64,000 nucleotides of DNA from Burkholderia ubonensis subsp. mesacidophila (GTDB lineage: Bacteria; Pseudomonadota; Gammaproteobacteria; Burkholderiales; Burkholderiaceae): positions 248,001 to 312,000 of the forward strand of contig NZ_CP020737.1 in the NCBI RefSeq assembly GCF_002097715.1, written 5' to 3'. This document shows, in pieces, positions 25,979 to 35,411 of the stretch. The number at the start of each line of letters is the position of its first letter. Position 1 is the first letter of the stretch. The position numbers were made by a program, and so were the translations under genes. The notes under the pieces were generated by a model. The model had not been told where the DNA came from. It was given only the letters and a program-made list of their open reading frames with translations, and ran no database searches.

Positions 25979-26857
25979 TCAACCGTCCTTCAGCGCGAGC
26001 GCGCGCGCATACAGCGCATTGCGCGACGCGCCCGTCAGCGCGGCCGCGAGCTTGGCCGCGCTCTTCACCGGCACCTCTTCCAGCAGCAGCCTGAGCAGCG
26101 CGTCGTGCGCGGTGTCGTCGTCGGCGCCCTTGTCGGCCAGCGCGCCTTCGACGACGAGCACGAACTCGCCGCGCTGCCGGTTCGCGTCCCCTTCGAGCCA
26201 CGTCAGCCCTTCGGCCAGGGTGCCCTGGAACAGTTGCTCGTGTAGCTTGGTCAGTTCGCGCGCGATCAGCAGCCGGCGCGCGGGGCCGAACGCGTCCGCG
26301 AGCGCGGCGACCGTCTCGACGATCCGGTGCGGCGCTTCGTAGAACACGAGCGCGAACGGATGCGCGGCGAGCGCCTGCAGTTCGCTGGCGCGCTGCTTCG
26401 CCTTCGGCGGCAGGAAGCCCGCGAACGTGAACGCGCCGGCCCAGTCGCCGGCGACGCTGAGCGCAGTCACGGCAGCGCTCGCGCCCGGCAGCGGAATCAC
26501 CGCGAAGCCGGCCGCGCGCACCGCGTCGACGAGCCGCGCGCCGGGGTCCGAGATGCCGGGCGTACCGGCGTCCGACACATACGCGACGCGTTCGCCCGCG
26601 CGCAGGTGCTCGATCACGCGCAGCGCCGCTTCGCGTTCGTTGTGCTCGTGCGCGGCGATGAGCGGCTTCGAGATCCCGTAGCGGGCGAGCAACTGGCCCG
26701 TGTTGCGGGTGTCTTCGGCGGCGATGCGGTCGGCGAGGCCGAGCACGTGGAGCGCGCGCAGCGTGATGTCGGCGGTGTTGCCGATCGGCGTCGCGACGAT
26801 GTAGAGCGCGGCGCTCGGGTAGTGCTGCGTGTGCGCAAGTTCGAGGAGGGCAGTCAT
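25979..26857 (-). CDS. rsmI: 16S rRNA (cytidine1402-2'-O)-methyltransferase
   Basis: SAM-dependent tetrapyrrole-methylase-fold enzyme that 2'-O-methylates C1402 in the ribosomal decoding centre. It has 292 residues. Family motifs: [20 protein letters not shown] at the start, [47 protein letters not shown]-like [20 protein letters not shown] and [12 protein letters not shown] 26857 is the natural start. On the opposite strand the yraN frame begins at the same spot, so the two genes are back-to-back. The rsmI-yraN-diaA-dolP grouping matches the conserved yra neighbourhood, here with rsmI inverted relative to the rest. Confidence 0.97.
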   Translation of the reverse strand: MTALLELAHTQHYPSAALYIVATPIGNTADITLRALHVLGLADRIAAEDTRNTGQLLARYGISKPLIAAHEHNEREAALRVIEHLRAGERVAYVSDAGTPGISDPGARLVDAVRAAGFAVIPLPGASAAVTALSVAGDWAGAFTFAGFLPPKAKQRASELQALAAHPFALVFYEAPHRIVETVAALADAFGPARRLLIARELTKLHEQLFQGTLAEGLTWLEGDANRQRGEFVLVVEGALADKGADDDTAHDALLRLLLEEVPVKSAAKLAAALTGASRNALYARALALKDG

Positions 26858-26903
26858 GGCGGGCAACGCGCGCGGTCGCGGCGCAAGCGGAACAAGGTCG
26901 GCA

Positions 26904-27353
26904 TTGTGCCACGGGGCGCCTGCGGAATCGGGCGGCGCACGTGCGCCGTCGCTCGCGGATGGGCAGCCGGTTGCGCGCACGGACAACTTTTCCGGCGCGG
27001 CGCGATCCAAGTCGGTCGGCGCGGCGTTCGAGGCGCGCGCGCGGCAGTTCCTCGAGCGTCGCGGGCTCGCGTTCGTTGCGGCGAACGTGACGATGCGCGG
27101 CGGCGAGCTCGATCTCGTGATGCGGGAGCCGGACGGCACGCTGGTGTTCGTCGAGGTGCGCGCGCGGCGCAGCGTCCGGCATGGCGGCGCGGCAGCGAGC
27201 GTCGGCTGGCGCAAGCGCATGCGGCTCGTCGCGGCGGCCCAGCGCTTCTGGGCGCGGCACGGCGCAGACGCACCGTGCCGCTTCGACGTGGTCGCGTTCG
27301 AGGCCGGGCAGCTCGTATGGCTGCGCGACGCGTTTCGCGCGGACGACGCGTAA
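26904..27353 (+). CDS. yraN: YraN/UPF0102 family nuclease-fold protein
   Basis: A protein of about 149 residues with the Holliday-junction-resolvase-like endonuclease fold. The core is [17 protein letters not shown], then GGELDLVM and [12 protein letters not shown], which carries the fold's conserved Asp, Glu and Arg. The first 40 residues are low-complexity. TTG 26904, preceded by AAGG, is preferred because it gives LCHGAP, similar to the start I recall in other Burkholderia. The in-frame ATG at 26856 would overlap the rsmI start codon on the other strand and leaves no room for a ribosome site. Function unproven in the family. Confidence 0.85.
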   Translation: MCHGAPAESGGARAPSLADGQPVARTDNFSGAARSKSVGAAFEARARQFLERRGLAFVAANVTMRGGELDLVMREPDGTLVFVEVRARRSVRHGGAAASVGWRKRMRLVAAAQRFWARHGADAPCRFDVVAFEAGQLVWLRDAFRADDA

Positions 27354-27478
27354 CGCGAGCTGTGACGAGATGTAAAGAGTTCTGCCGGCCTTCGGGGAGA
27401 GGCCCTGGAGTACGGTAAACTCGCCGCACCCACGATGTCGCGCGATGGGCCATCGCGCTAGCACACGATCAGGAATCG

Positions 27479-28063
27479 ATGTCAGTCGAACGTATTCAGC
27501 AACATTTCCGCGACAGCGCCGCGCTTCATGTCGAAGCCGGCGACGCGCTGTCGCTGCCGATCGCGGCCGCGGTCGACGCGATGTTCGCCGCGCTGGCGAA
27601 CGGCAACAAGATCGTCGCATGCGGCGACGGCCCGTCGGCCGCCGCCGCGCACTACCTCGCCGTGTCGCTGGTCGGCGGCTTCGAGCGCGAGCGCCCGGGC
27701 CTGCCGGCGATCGCGCTCGCCACCGACGTGTCCCACGCCGGCCTGACCGGCGCGCTGGCGCCGGATCAGCTGTTTGCGCAACAGGTGCGCGTGCTCGGGC
27801 AGACCGGCGACATCCTGCTCGTGCTGGACCCGACCGGCGCGTCGCCGCGCGTGCTGGCCGCCGTCGGCGAGGCGCACGAGCGCGAGATGACGGTGGTCGC
27901 GCTGACGGGCGGCAGCAGCCTTGCGCTGGCAGCCGCGCTGTCCGACACCGACATCCTGATCAGCGTGCCGGCCGAACGGGCGGCGCGCATTCACGAAATC
28001 CATCTGCTGACCATCCACTGCCTGTGCGACGGCATCGACGCGATGCTGCTGGGTGAGGATTGA
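27479..28063 (+). CDS. diaA: SIS-domain protein, DiaA/GmhA type
   Basis: A 194-residue phosphosugar-isomerase-fold protein. In E. coli DiaA binds DnaA tetramers and times initiation; GmhA is the heptose isomerase relative. The fold is clear: IQQHFRDSAALH N-terminal helix, ANGNKIVACGDGPSAAAAHYLAVSLVGGFERERPG, then DILLVLDPTGASPRVL and the closing HEIHLLTIHCLCDGID. The usual NGGSA loop reads GDGPSA. Position between yraN and a BON lipoprotein supports DiaA over GmhA. The stop overlaps a possible TTG start of the next gene. Confidence 0.88.
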   Translation: MSVERIQQHFRDSAALHVEAGDALSLPIAAAVDAMFAALANGNKIVACGDGPSAAAAHYLAVSLVGGFERERPGLPAIALATDVSHAGLTGALAPDQLFAQQVRVLGQTGDILLVLDPTGASPRVLAAVGEAHEREMTVVALTGGSSLALAAALSDTDILISVPAERAARIHEIHLLTIHCLCDGIDAMLLGED

Positions 28064-28080
28064 ACGAAGGAGAGCCGTCG

Positions 28081-28875
28081 ATGAAGAAAAGCCGCGTCCA
28101 ACAGACGCTCGTCAGAACCACGCTCCTGGCCGCGCTGACGGCCGGTCTCGCGGTGTCGCTACAGGGCTGCGTGCTCGGGGTGGTGGGCGCCGCGGCCGGC
28201 GGCGGCGCGCTGATCGCGACCGATCGCCGCACGCTCGGCGCGCAGACGGAAGACCGCGAGATCCAGCTCAAGGCGACGACGCAGATCAACAACGGCCTGC
28301 CGGACCAGTCGCACGTGGCCGTGACCGTGTTCAACCGCCGCGTGCTGCTGACGGGCGAAGTGCCGAACGATGCGTCGAAGCAGCGCGCCGAGGAAATCGT
28401 GCGCGGCATCAACAACGTGAACGGCATCGTCAACGAACTGGCGGTCGGGCCGGCGAGCTCGCTGTCGGATCGCGCGAACGACTCGTACCTCGAAGGGCGC
28501 GTGAAGACCGCGCTGATCGCGACGAAGGACCTCTCAGCGAACAACTACAAGGTCGTCAGCGAGCGCGGCAACCTGTACCTGATGGGGCTCGTCACGGTCG
28601 ACGAAGGCAACCGCGGCGCGGAAGTCGCGAGCCAGGTGCCCGGCGTCGAGAAGGTCGTGAAGGTGTTCCAGTACATCAAGCCGATGGACGCGCAGGCGTT
28701 GCAGGCGGCGGCCCCCGCGAGCAGCGCATCCGCGGCGGCGGCGGCTCCAGCCGACGGCGCGACGGTCGGCGCGGTGCCCGACGCGTCGGTGACGGCGACG
28801 CCGCTGCAGTCGCCCGCGCCGATTTCGAATTCGACCAACGTTCATCCGGGCAATCCGAAGGTGGCACCGCAATGA
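28081..28875 (+). CDS. BON-domain outer-membrane lipoprotein (DolP/YraP-like)
   Basis: A 264-residue lipoprotein with two BON domains, corresponding to DolP (YraP), which maintains outer-membrane integrity. ATG 28081 follows AAGGAGA and gives a signal peptide with lipobox LQGC and a Gly/Ala-rich start. BON1 spans about residues 45-120 (RRVLLTGEVPNDASKQRAEEIVRGI) and BON2 about 125-195 (GNLYLMGLVTVDEGNRGAEVA). The last 65 residues are an Ala/Ser/Pro-rich tail absent from E. coli DolP. The stop overlaps the cytochrome c start (ATGA). Confidence 0.93.
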   Translation: MKKSRVQQTLVRTTLLAALTAGLAVSLQGCVLGVVGAAAGGGALIATDRRTLGAQTEDREIQLKATTQINNGLPDQSHVAVTVFNRRVLLTGEVPNDASKQRAEEIVRGINNVNGIVNELAVGPASSLSDRANDSYLEGRVKTALIATKDLSANNYKVVSERGNLYLMGLVTVDEGNRGAEVASQVPGVEKVVKVFQYIKPMDAQALQAAAPASSASAAAAAPADGATVGAVPDASVTATPLQSPAPISNSTNVHPGNPKVAPQ

Positions 28876-29216
28876 AGTTGAAGCACTGGATCAAGGGCGC
28901 CGCAGCCGCGGCGCTGCTGGCGGGCATGTTCGGCGGGCTCGCGCACGCGGACGTCGGCGACGGTCTCAAGGTCGCGCGCAGCAATGCGTGCATGGGCTGC
29001 CACGCGGTCGACCGCAAGCTGGTCGGCCCGTCGTTCAAGGACATCGCGGCGCGCTACAAGGGTGATCCGCAGGCGGTCGCGAAGCTGTCGAAGAAGGTGA
29101 AGGAAGGCGGCTCCGGCGTGTGGGGCGCAATCCCGATGCCCGCGCATCCGCGCATGAGCGATGCGGACGCCCGGTCGGTCGTCGAATGGGTGCTGGCGGG
29201 CGCGCCGTCGAAGTAA
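28872..29216 (+). CDS. Class I c-type cytochrome (c551/c552-like)
   Basis: A 114-residue periplasmic electron carrier. It has a signal peptide ending LAHA|DVGDG and a single heme site CMGCH near residue 41. The distal Met ligand is probably in IPMPAHPRM. The fold matches small c551/c552 cytochromes (GPSFKDIAARYKGDP, then SDADARSVVEWVL). It is translationally coupled to the BON lipoprotein gene by a four-base overlap, an association that does not by itself explain its redox partner. The tRNA gene follows. Confidence 0.95.
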   Translation: MKLKHWIKGAAAAALLAGMFGGLAHADVGDGLKVARSNACMGCHAVDRKLVGPSFKDIAARYKGDPQAVAKLSKKVKEGGSGVWGAIPMPAHPRMSDADARSVVEWVLAGAPSK

Positions 29217-29226
29217 TTTGACGCTG

Positions 29227-29256
29227 TTGCCAAGCGCGCGAAAGCGTGTGTATGAT
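29227..29256 (+). promoter_or_regulatory. Promoter of tRNA-Ala
   Basis: TTGCCA (29227-29232), 18-bp spacer, TATGAT (29251-29256). Transcription would start a few bases before the mature tRNA 5' end at 29268. Confidence 0.65.
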
Positions 29257-29267
29257 GTTTGCTTGTT

Positions 29268-29343
<76 letters not shown>

Positions 29344-29353
29344 ACAGAATCCG

Positions 29354-29388
29354 AAGGGCTCGATCGCAAGGTCGAGCCCTTTTTGTTT
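29354..29388 (+). terminator. Rho-independent terminator after tRNA-Ala
   Basis: Stem AAGGGCTCGA / TCGAGCCCTT with loop TCGCAAGG, then TTTTGTTTTG. Confidence 0.9.
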
Positions 29389-29420
29389 TGCTGATGCTTC
29401 GGCCGACCCGCGCCGACCGC

Positions 29421-30839
29421 CTACCCCCGCTCGAAACTCGGCCTTTTCGGATCGTAAGTCCACCCCGGCACGAGGTAGCGCATCGCGGCCGCATCATCGC
29501 GCGCCGTGCCGCCGACCTGCCGGTACAGTGCGTGCGCGACCTCCACCTGCGCCATGTCGAGCTCGATTCCGAGCCCCGGCCGTTCCGGCACGGCCACTTG
29601 CCCGCCGACGATCGCGAGCGGCTCGCGCGTGAGCCGCGCATCGCCTTCCTGCCAGATCCAGTGCGTGTCGATCGCGGTGATCGCGCCTGGCGCGGCCGCC
29701 GCCGCATGCGTGAACATCGCGAGCGACACGTCGAAGTGATTGTTCGAATGCGAGCCCCACGTGAGCCCCCAGTCGCGGCACAGCTGTGCGAGCCGCACCG
29801 AGCCCTGCATCGTCCAGAAGTGCGGGTCGGCGAGCGGAATGTCGACCGCCTGCAGGCGGATCGCGTGATCCATCTGCCGCCAGTCGGTCGCGATCATGTT
29901 GGTCGCCGTCGGGATGCCGGTCGCGCGGCGGAACTCGGCCATCACCTCCCTTCCCGAATACCCGGCTTCCGGGCCGCACGGGTCTTCCGCGTAAGCGAGC
30001 AGGTGGCCCTGCCCGCGGCACAGCGCGACCGCTTCGTCGAGCGACCACGCGCCGTTCGGGTCGAGCGTCACGCGCGCATCGGGAAAGCGTGCGTTGATCG
30101 CGGCAATGGCCTCCATCTCGTCGCGGCCCGCCATCACGCCGCCCTTCAGCTTGAAATCGGCGAAGCCGTAGCGCTCGACCGCCGCCTCCGCCTGCCGCGC
30201 GATCGCCGCGGGCGTCAGCGCGGCCTCGTTGCGCAGCCGGAACCAGGCTTCCCGCGCACCCCGTTCGTCGCGGTACGGCAGGTCGGTGCGCAGCCGGTCG
30301 CCGACGTAGAACAGGTACGCGAGCATCGGCACCGCGTCGCGCTGCTGGCCTTCGCCGAGCAGCGCCGCGAGCGGCACGTCGAGGCACTGGCCGAGCAGGT
30401 CGAGCAGCGCGGCCTCGATCGCGGTGATCACGTTGTCGAGCCGCAGGTTGATCTCGTGCGGCTGCCTCAGCACGGCGGCTTCGCCGGCCGACGTCACCTC
30501 GTGCCGGATCGCGCGGCCGGCCGCCGGGCCCGCTGCACTGCCGCCGGACAGCGCCACGCGCACCGCGTTGAGCGTCGCCTGGTAGCGCCCGACCGGCTGG
30601 CCGACCACGAGCCCGGTCATGCGCTCTAGCGCGTGGCGGATCCCTTCGCCGCCCGGCACTTCGCCGACGCCGGTGCGCCCGCTGCTGTCGGCGAGGATCA
30701 CGAGGTTGCGGGTGAAGTACGGCGCGTGCGCGCCGCACAGGTTCAGCAGCATGCTGTCGCGCCCGGCGACGGGGATCACCTGCATGCGCGTCACCAGCGG
30801 GGTGCCCGGCGTCGGGCCGGCGCTGCGGGGTTCGGACAT
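29421..30839 (-). CDS. gudD: Glucarate dehydratase
   Basis: Enolase-superfamily enzyme dehydrating D-glucarate to 5-keto-4-deoxyglucarate. It has 472 residues. Visible active-site parts: KxK in DFKLKGG, metal ligands in [14 protein letters not shown] and [10 protein letters not shown], and the general base His in [10 protein letters not shown]. Early [23 protein letters not shown] and GEVPGG are glucarate-dehydratase specific. The ATG start sits 57 bases after the gudP stop on the same strand, so the two are an operon. Downstream aldolase genes for the pathway are not in the window. Confidence 0.95.
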   Translation of the reverse strand: MSEPRSAGPTPGTPLVTRMQVIPVAGRDSMLLNLCGAHAPYFTRNLVILADSSGRTGVGEVPGGEGIRHALERMTGLVVGQPVGRYQATLNAVRVALSGGSAAGPAAGRAIRHEVTSAGEAAVLRQPHEINLRLDNVITAIEAALLDLLGQCLDVPLAALLGEGQQRDAVPMLAYLFYVGDRLRTDLPYRDERGAREAWFRLRNEAALTPAAIARQAEAAVERYGFADFKLKGGVMAGRDEMEAIAAINARFPDARVTLDPNGAWSLDEAVALCRGQGHLLAYAEDPCGPEAGYSGREVMAEFRRATGIPTATNMIATDWRQMDHAIRLQAVDIPLADPHFWTMQGSVRLAQLCRDWGLTWGSHSNNHFDVSLAMFTHAAAAAPGAITAIDTHWIWQEGDARLTREPLAIVGGQVAVPERPGLGIELDMAQVEVAHALYRQVGGTARDDAAAMRYLVPGWTYDPKRPSFERG

Positions 30840-30895
30840 TGCTTCGCTCCAGGTTGGCGCGGGCGGCCGGGCGCGCCGGTGCGCGCCCGCGTCGT

Positions 30896-32236
30896 TCATT
30901 CCAGCTCGACGCGGCGGATCTCGCCGACGACGAACACGTAACAGATCACCGCGACGAGCGCATGCGCGACGACATAGACGAGCGCGCCGTTGAACGAGCC
31001 GCTGCGGTCGACGATGTAGCCGATCGCGATCGGCGTCGTGATGCTCGACAGGTTGCCGCAGGTGTTGAGCAGCGCGCCGCTCAGGCCGGCGATCTGGCGC
31101 GGCGCGGTGTCGGCGTTGACGGCCCAGCCGAGCGCGCCGAGTCCCTTGCCGAAGAACGACAGCGCCATGAACAGCACGACGAGCACGTGCGATTCGGTGT
31201 AGTTGCAGATCACCATCGACATCGACAGCAGCATGCCGATGACGATCGGCACCTTGCGCGCGACCGACAGCGACAGGCCGTGCTTCAGCAATGCATCGGA
31301 CACGACGCCGCCGAGGATGCCGCCGAGGAACCCGCACACCGCCGGAATCGACGCGACGAGCCCGGCATTGAGGATCGACATCCCGCGCGCCTGCACCAGA
31401 TAGACGGGAAACCACGTGATGAAGAAATAGGTCAGCGCGTTGATGCAGTACTGCGCGACGTAGACGCCGATCAGCATCCGGCTCCTCAGCAGCGCCTTCA
31501 CGTGGCGCAGTTGCGGGCCGCCGTCGCGCCGGCCGGTCGCCTGGTCGATGTTGACGAGCGCGCCGCCGTCGGCCAGATAGTCGAGTTCGGCGCGGTTGAT
31601 GCGCGGGTGGTCCTTCGGGTCGTACACGATGCGGTTCCACACCGCGACGAACGCGAAGCCGAGCACGCCCATCACCGCGAACACCGACTGCCAGCCGTAC
31701 GCGTGCACGAGCCAGCCCATCAGCGGCGCGAACACGACGGTCGCCGCGTACTGCGCCGCGTTGAAGATCGCCGACGCGGTGCCGCGCTCGGGGGCCGGGA
31801 ACCACGCGGAGACGATCCGGCTGTTGGCCGGGAACGACGGCGCCTCGGCCGCGCCGACGCAAAAGCGCAGCGCGAACAGCAGCGCGAACGCGGCGCCGCC
31901 GCCGAAGAAGCCGATCGCACCCTGCAGCAGCGTGAACAGCGACCAGAAGAAGATGCTGAACGCGTAGACGATGCGCGACCCGTAGCGGTCGAGCAGCCAG
32001 CCGCCCGGCAGCTGCGCGACGACGTACGACCAGCCGAACGCGGAAAAGATGAAGCCGATCTGCACGTGGCTCAGGTGCAGCGCGCGGGCGAGGCTCGGGC
32101 CCGCGATCGAGATCGCGGCGCGGTCCGCGTAGTTGATCGTCGTGACCGCGAACAGCGCGGCCAGCACGAGCCAGCGCACGCGGGTGCGCGCGGCCGTCGC
32201 CGACGCGGACGCCGGCAACGCGTGGAGCGGATTCAT
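30896..32236 (-). CDS. gudP: Glucarate/galactarate MFS transporter
   Basis: A 446-residue anion:cation symporter-type MFS protein. The first helix reads [24 protein letters not shown], and then [21 protein letters not shown] (the A-loop motif) and [24 protein letters not shown], which are strongly conserved in GudP/GarP/ExuT relatives. About 12 helices. ATG 32236 follows a strong GGAGGAGA. Co-transcription with gudD makes glucarate import the likely job; galactarate or a related aldarate is also possible. Confidence 0.93.
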   Translation of the reverse strand: MNPLHALPASASATAARTRVRWLVLAALFAVTTINYADRAAISIAGPSLARALHLSHVQIGFIFSAFGWSYVVAQLPGGWLLDRYGSRIVYAFSIFFWSLFTLLQGAIGFFGGGAAFALLFALRFCVGAAEAPSFPANSRIVSAWFPAPERGTASAIFNAAQYAATVVFAPLMGWLVHAYGWQSVFAVMGVLGFAFVAVWNRIVYDPKDHPRINRAELDYLADGGALVNIDQATGRRDGGPQLRHVKALLRSRMLIGVYVAQYCINALTYFFITWFPVYLVQARGMSILNAGLVASIPAVCGFLGGILGGVVSDALLKHGLSLSVARKVPIVIGMLLSMSMVICNYTESHVLVVLFMALSFFGKGLGALGWAVNADTAPRQIAGLSGALLNTCGNLSSITTPIAIGYIVDRSGSFNGALVYVVAHALVAVICYVFVVGEIRRVELE

Positions 32237-32446
32237 GATGTCTCCTCCGAAAACGGAAGGGGCCGCGGTGCGGCCGGCGCGTCGGGCGCGCTCGATCTCG
32301 TGTCGGTGCTGCCGGCCGGCGGCGCGGATCAGGCGGATGCCCGCCGCCCGCGCGTCGGCCGGACGCCTCTACCGTCGCCGCGACGCGCGACGATCGAGAA
32401 CGTCCGGGTCATTCTTGCATGGCGAAAATTCCGCTTTCATGCCAAT

Positions 32447-33385
32447 TCATGACTTGATCGATTCAGCTTTTGAATCGCCGTTCGAAGCGGCGCGCACTCC
32501 GGCCACGTGCTGCACGAGGAACTCGACCGCGGCGCGCACGCCGGGCAGTTGGCCGCGGCGGTGCGGCATCAGCAGCGTCGTGGTCACCTGGCCGGCGTGC
32601 CACGCGGGCAGCACGCGCACGAGCGCGCCCGTTCGCAGCGCGGCGCCGGCGATCCAGTCCGGCAGGCACGCGACGCCGAGGCCGGCGACGGCCGCCTGCA
32701 GCAGCACCGTTGATTCGTCCGCGTGCAGGCGGGGGCGCGGCGCAATCTCGACGCTGTCGCCGCTGCCGACCCCGCGGCCGATGCGCCACGGGGCGGATTG
32801 CAGGTTCGGATACAGGCCGTCGTGCTGCGCGAGTCCGGCCGGCTCGGCCGGTTCGCCGCATCGCGCGAGATAGTCCGGCGACGCGACGAGGATGATCGGC
32901 GAAACCGCGAGCGGGCGCTGCACCAGCGCGGAGTCGGGCAGCGGCGCGAAGTGGCTGCGTACCGCGATGTCGAAGCCTTCCTGCGCGAGATCCACTTGAC
33001 GGTCGCTCGCATGGATCTGGAGCTGCAGCTGCGGATGGGCGGCGGCGAACGCCGGCAGGCAGGGCGCGAGGAAATGCTGCGCGACGGGCACCGAGCTCGT
33101 GATGCGGACGATCCCGCGCGGCTCGGCGGCCTGCCGCAGCACCGCGTCCCGCGCGCTCTCCGCCTCGATCACCGCCGCGCGGGCGTGGTTGAAGAAGTCG
33201 GCGCCGACCGGCGTCAGGCGAAAGCTGCGCGACGTGCGGTGCACGAGCCGCGCGCCGAGCGTGCGCTCGAGTTCGGCGACGCGCTTGCTCACCGTCGATT
33301 TGGGCAGGTCGAGCAGGCGGGCGGCCGCGGACATGCTGCCGGCTTCGACCGCCTGTACGAAGAGGTAGAGATCGTTCAGATTCAC
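32447..33385 (-). CDS. LysR-family transcriptional regulator
   Basis: A 312-residue LTTR. The helix-turn-helix is MNLNDLYLFVQAVEAGSMSA with LDLPKSTVSKRVAELE, followed by HRTSRSFRLTPVG and the effector domain. The DLPKSTVSKRV pattern suits the CrgA/AaeR-like branch. The start is GTG. It is divergent from a GST gene, with 106 bp between starts, so that gene is the best target guess. It also lies 210 bp upstream of gudP on the same strand, so it could instead control the glucarate genes. Confidence 0.92.
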   Translation of the reverse strand: MNLNDLYLFVQAVEAGSMSAAARLLDLPKSTVSKRVAELERTLGARLVHRTSRSFRLTPVGADFFNHARAAVIEAESARDAVLRQAAEPRGIVRITSSVPVAQHFLAPCLPAFAAAHPQLQLQIHASDRQVDLAQEGFDIAVRSHFAPLPDSALVQRPLAVSPIILVASPDYLARCGEPAEPAGLAQHDGLYPNLQSAPWRIGRGVGSGDSVEIAPRPRLHADESTVLLQAAVAGLGVACLPDWIAGAALRTGALVRVLPAWHAGQVTTTLLMPHRRGQLPGVRAAVEFLVQHVAGVRAASNGDSKAESIKS

Positions 33386-33491
33386 CGGTCAGCGTCCACA
33401 AGGAGAAACGACGGGTTTCGATTTTACCGGCTACAGCGGCAGCGTTCGAAATGCGAGCATTCGAGCTCGTTCAATCAACCGGAAATGTTCG

Positions 33492-34214
33492 ATGTCTCCG
33501 ATCCTTTTCTACGGTGTTCCCGCCGGCTGCTCGTTCGGCTCGATCGTCGCGCTCGAGTGGGCCGGCCGTCCCTACCGGCTCTCCCGCATCACGATGCCCG
33601 ACCTCGTGACGAGCGACGCGTTCCTCAAGCTCAACCCGGTCGCCGAGACGCCGGCATTCATCACCGAGGCCGGCAACGTGCTGACCGAGAGCATCGCGAT
33701 CCTAGGCCATATCGGCGCGCAGGCGCTTGGCACCGGTCTCGCGTTCCGGCAGGGCACGCATGATTTCGACCGGCTGAACCGGATGCTCGCGTACCTCAAC
33801 ACCACGTTCTTCAGCGCGTTCGGCGCGCTCTGGTACGTCTACGAGCACGCCGGCGAAGGCGCGGAAAAGGAGGCTCTGCAGGCGTACGGCCGCAACCGCG
33901 TGATGCGCGCGCACCGGCAGCTCGAAGCGATGCTCGGCGACGGTCCGTGGCTGCTCGGCCGGCAGCGCACGCTTGCCGACGCGTATTTCGCGGGCCTCGC
34001 CCGCTGGGCCGATTATCACCAGGTGTTCGACGGCGCCGCGTTCCCGCGCATCGCCGCGCTGCGCGCGCGGCTTGGCGACGACCCCGGCGTGCAGTTTGCC
34101 CACGCGATCGAGGACGAGCGCCCGCTGCCGGCTTCGACGGCGTTCGACGGGCACGTCGCGCTCGATGCCGCGCTTCCGCTCGCCCGGCTCGCGCCGGCGT
34201 GGGCGCCGGCCTGA
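33492..34214 (+). CDS. Glutathione S-transferase family protein
   Basis: A 240-residue GST-fold protein. The N-terminal thioredoxin-like domain reads ILFYGVPAGCSFGSIVALEWAG with the AETPAFI cis-Pro motif and VLTESIAILGHI (Glu-Ser glutathione contact). The helical C-terminal domain contains GPWLLGRQRTLADAYFAGL. A Ser/Cys in GCSFGS replaces the classical Tyr, as in beta/theta-like bacterial GSTs. It is divergent from the LysR gene at 33385. The final 25 residues are Ala/Leu-rich. Substrate unknown. Confidence 0.92.
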   Translation: MSPILFYGVPAGCSFGSIVALEWAGRPYRLSRITMPDLVTSDAFLKLNPVAETPAFITEAGNVLTESIAILGHIGAQALGTGLAFRQGTHDFDRLNRMLAYLNTTFFSAFGALWYVYEHAGEGAEKEALQAYGRNRVMRAHRQLEAMLGDGPWLLGRQRTLADAYFAGLARWADYHQVFDGAAFPRIAALRARLGDDPGVQFAHAIEDERPLPASTAFDGHVALDAALPLARLAPAWAPA

Positions 34215-34236
34215 CGGCGGGCGGCGTCAGCGGGCG

Positions 34237-35403
34237 TCACCGCGCCCGCAGCGCGTCGACGATGTTCATTCGTGCGGCGCGCATCGCCGGCAGGAAGCCG
34301 CCGACCAGCCCCATCGCGAGCGAGAACAGCAGCGTCTTCACGACGATGGCCGGGGTGAGCACGAAGCGGAACGACAGGTCCGAGAAGGTCTGGAAATTCG
34401 TGGTCGAGAACGACGCGAACTGCATCAGCGCCGCGCAGCCCAGCCCGGCGACGCCGCCGACGAGGCCGAGCAGCAGCGCCTCGAGCAGGAACGCGGCGAG
34501 CACGTTCGCGCGCTTGAAGCCGAGCGCGCGCAGCGTGCCGATTTCCGCGACCCGGTTGGCCACCGACGCATACATCGTGATCATCGCGCCGATCATCGCC
34601 GCGATCGAGAAGATCGACGACAGCGTGATGCCGAGGATGTTGATGAAGGTCGACAGCGCCCGCGACTGGTCGCCGTAGAACGCCTGCTCGCGCTTCGCTT
34701 CGTCGGCGAGCCGCGGATCGACGTCGATATCCGCCTTGAAGCGCGCGAACGCGTCGGCCTGCGCGATGCGCACGATCATCGACGAATAGCTGGTGCGCCG
34801 GAACGACTGCATCAGCTGGTCGACGTCGCCCCAGATCTCCGAATCGAAGCCGCTGCCGCCGGCGTCGAAGTGGCCGACGACGGTCCAGTCGCGCTGCGCG
34901 AAGCGCAGCCGGTCGCCGATCCGCGTGCCGCTGAAGCCCTTCGCGATCGCGCTGCCGACGACGATCTCGGACGATCCCGCGTTGAACATGCGCCCGGCCA
35001 CCAGCCGCGCGCGGGGGCGCAGCCCGAGGCCCGCGGGCGACACGCCGCGGATCACCACGTTCGACGGCTTGCCGGTCGCGGCCTTCACGAGCGAGATGAG
35101 CACTACGGCCTCCTTCGACGTCAGCGGCCGGCCGTCGGGGCCGAGCGCGACCGACGGATGCATCTCGATGACGTTGGCCTGCTTGTGGTCGATCGCGCTC
35201 TGCACCTCGGTTTCCGCGCCCTTGCGGATCACCACGACGTTGTCGGGCTCGCCGGTCGACACGAGCGTCTTCGTGAGGCCTGCGTCGAGCATCAGCACGG
35301 TCGCGAACACGAACACGACGAGCGCCATCCCGCCCGCGGTGAGCACGGTGGTCAGCCGGCGGGCCCACAGGTTGCGCGCGATGTAGGCGAGCGGAATGGC
35401 CAT
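34237..35403 (-). CDS. ABC exporter permease (MacB/FtsX-like), subunit 2
   Basis: A 388-residue inner-membrane permease with the four-helix FtsX arrangement: one helix at 15-40, a large periplasmic domain (about 45-265), then three helices with GTLRALGFKRANVLAAFLLEALLLGLVGG, a typical FtsX-core sequence. It ends AMRAARMNIVDALRAR, a coupling-tail pattern. ATG 35403 is 8 bases after the stop of the partner permease gene. It is the last gene of adaptor-ATPase-permease-permease. Related four-gene sets include DevBCA-like exporters. Cargo unknown. Confidence 0.92.
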   Translation of the reverse strand: MAIPLAYIARNLWARRLTTVLTAGGMALVVFVFATVLMLDAGLTKTLVSTGEPDNVVVIRKGAETEVQSAIDHKQANVIEMHPSVALGPDGRPLTSKEAVVLISLVKAATGKPSNVVIRGVSPAGLGLRPRARLVAGRMFNAGSSEIVVGSAIAKGFSGTRIGDRLRFAQRDWTVVGHFDAGGSGFDSEIWGDVDQLMQSFRRTSYSSMIVRIAQADAFARFKADIDVDPRLADEAKREQAFYGDQSRALSTFINILGITLSSIFSIAAMIGAMITMYASVANRVAEIGTLRALGFKRANVLAAFLLEALLLGLVGGVAGLGCAALMQFASFSTTNFQTFSDLSFRFVLTPAIVVKTLLFSLAMGLVGGFLPAMRAARMNIVDALRAR

Positions 35404-35411
35404 CGCGGCGC

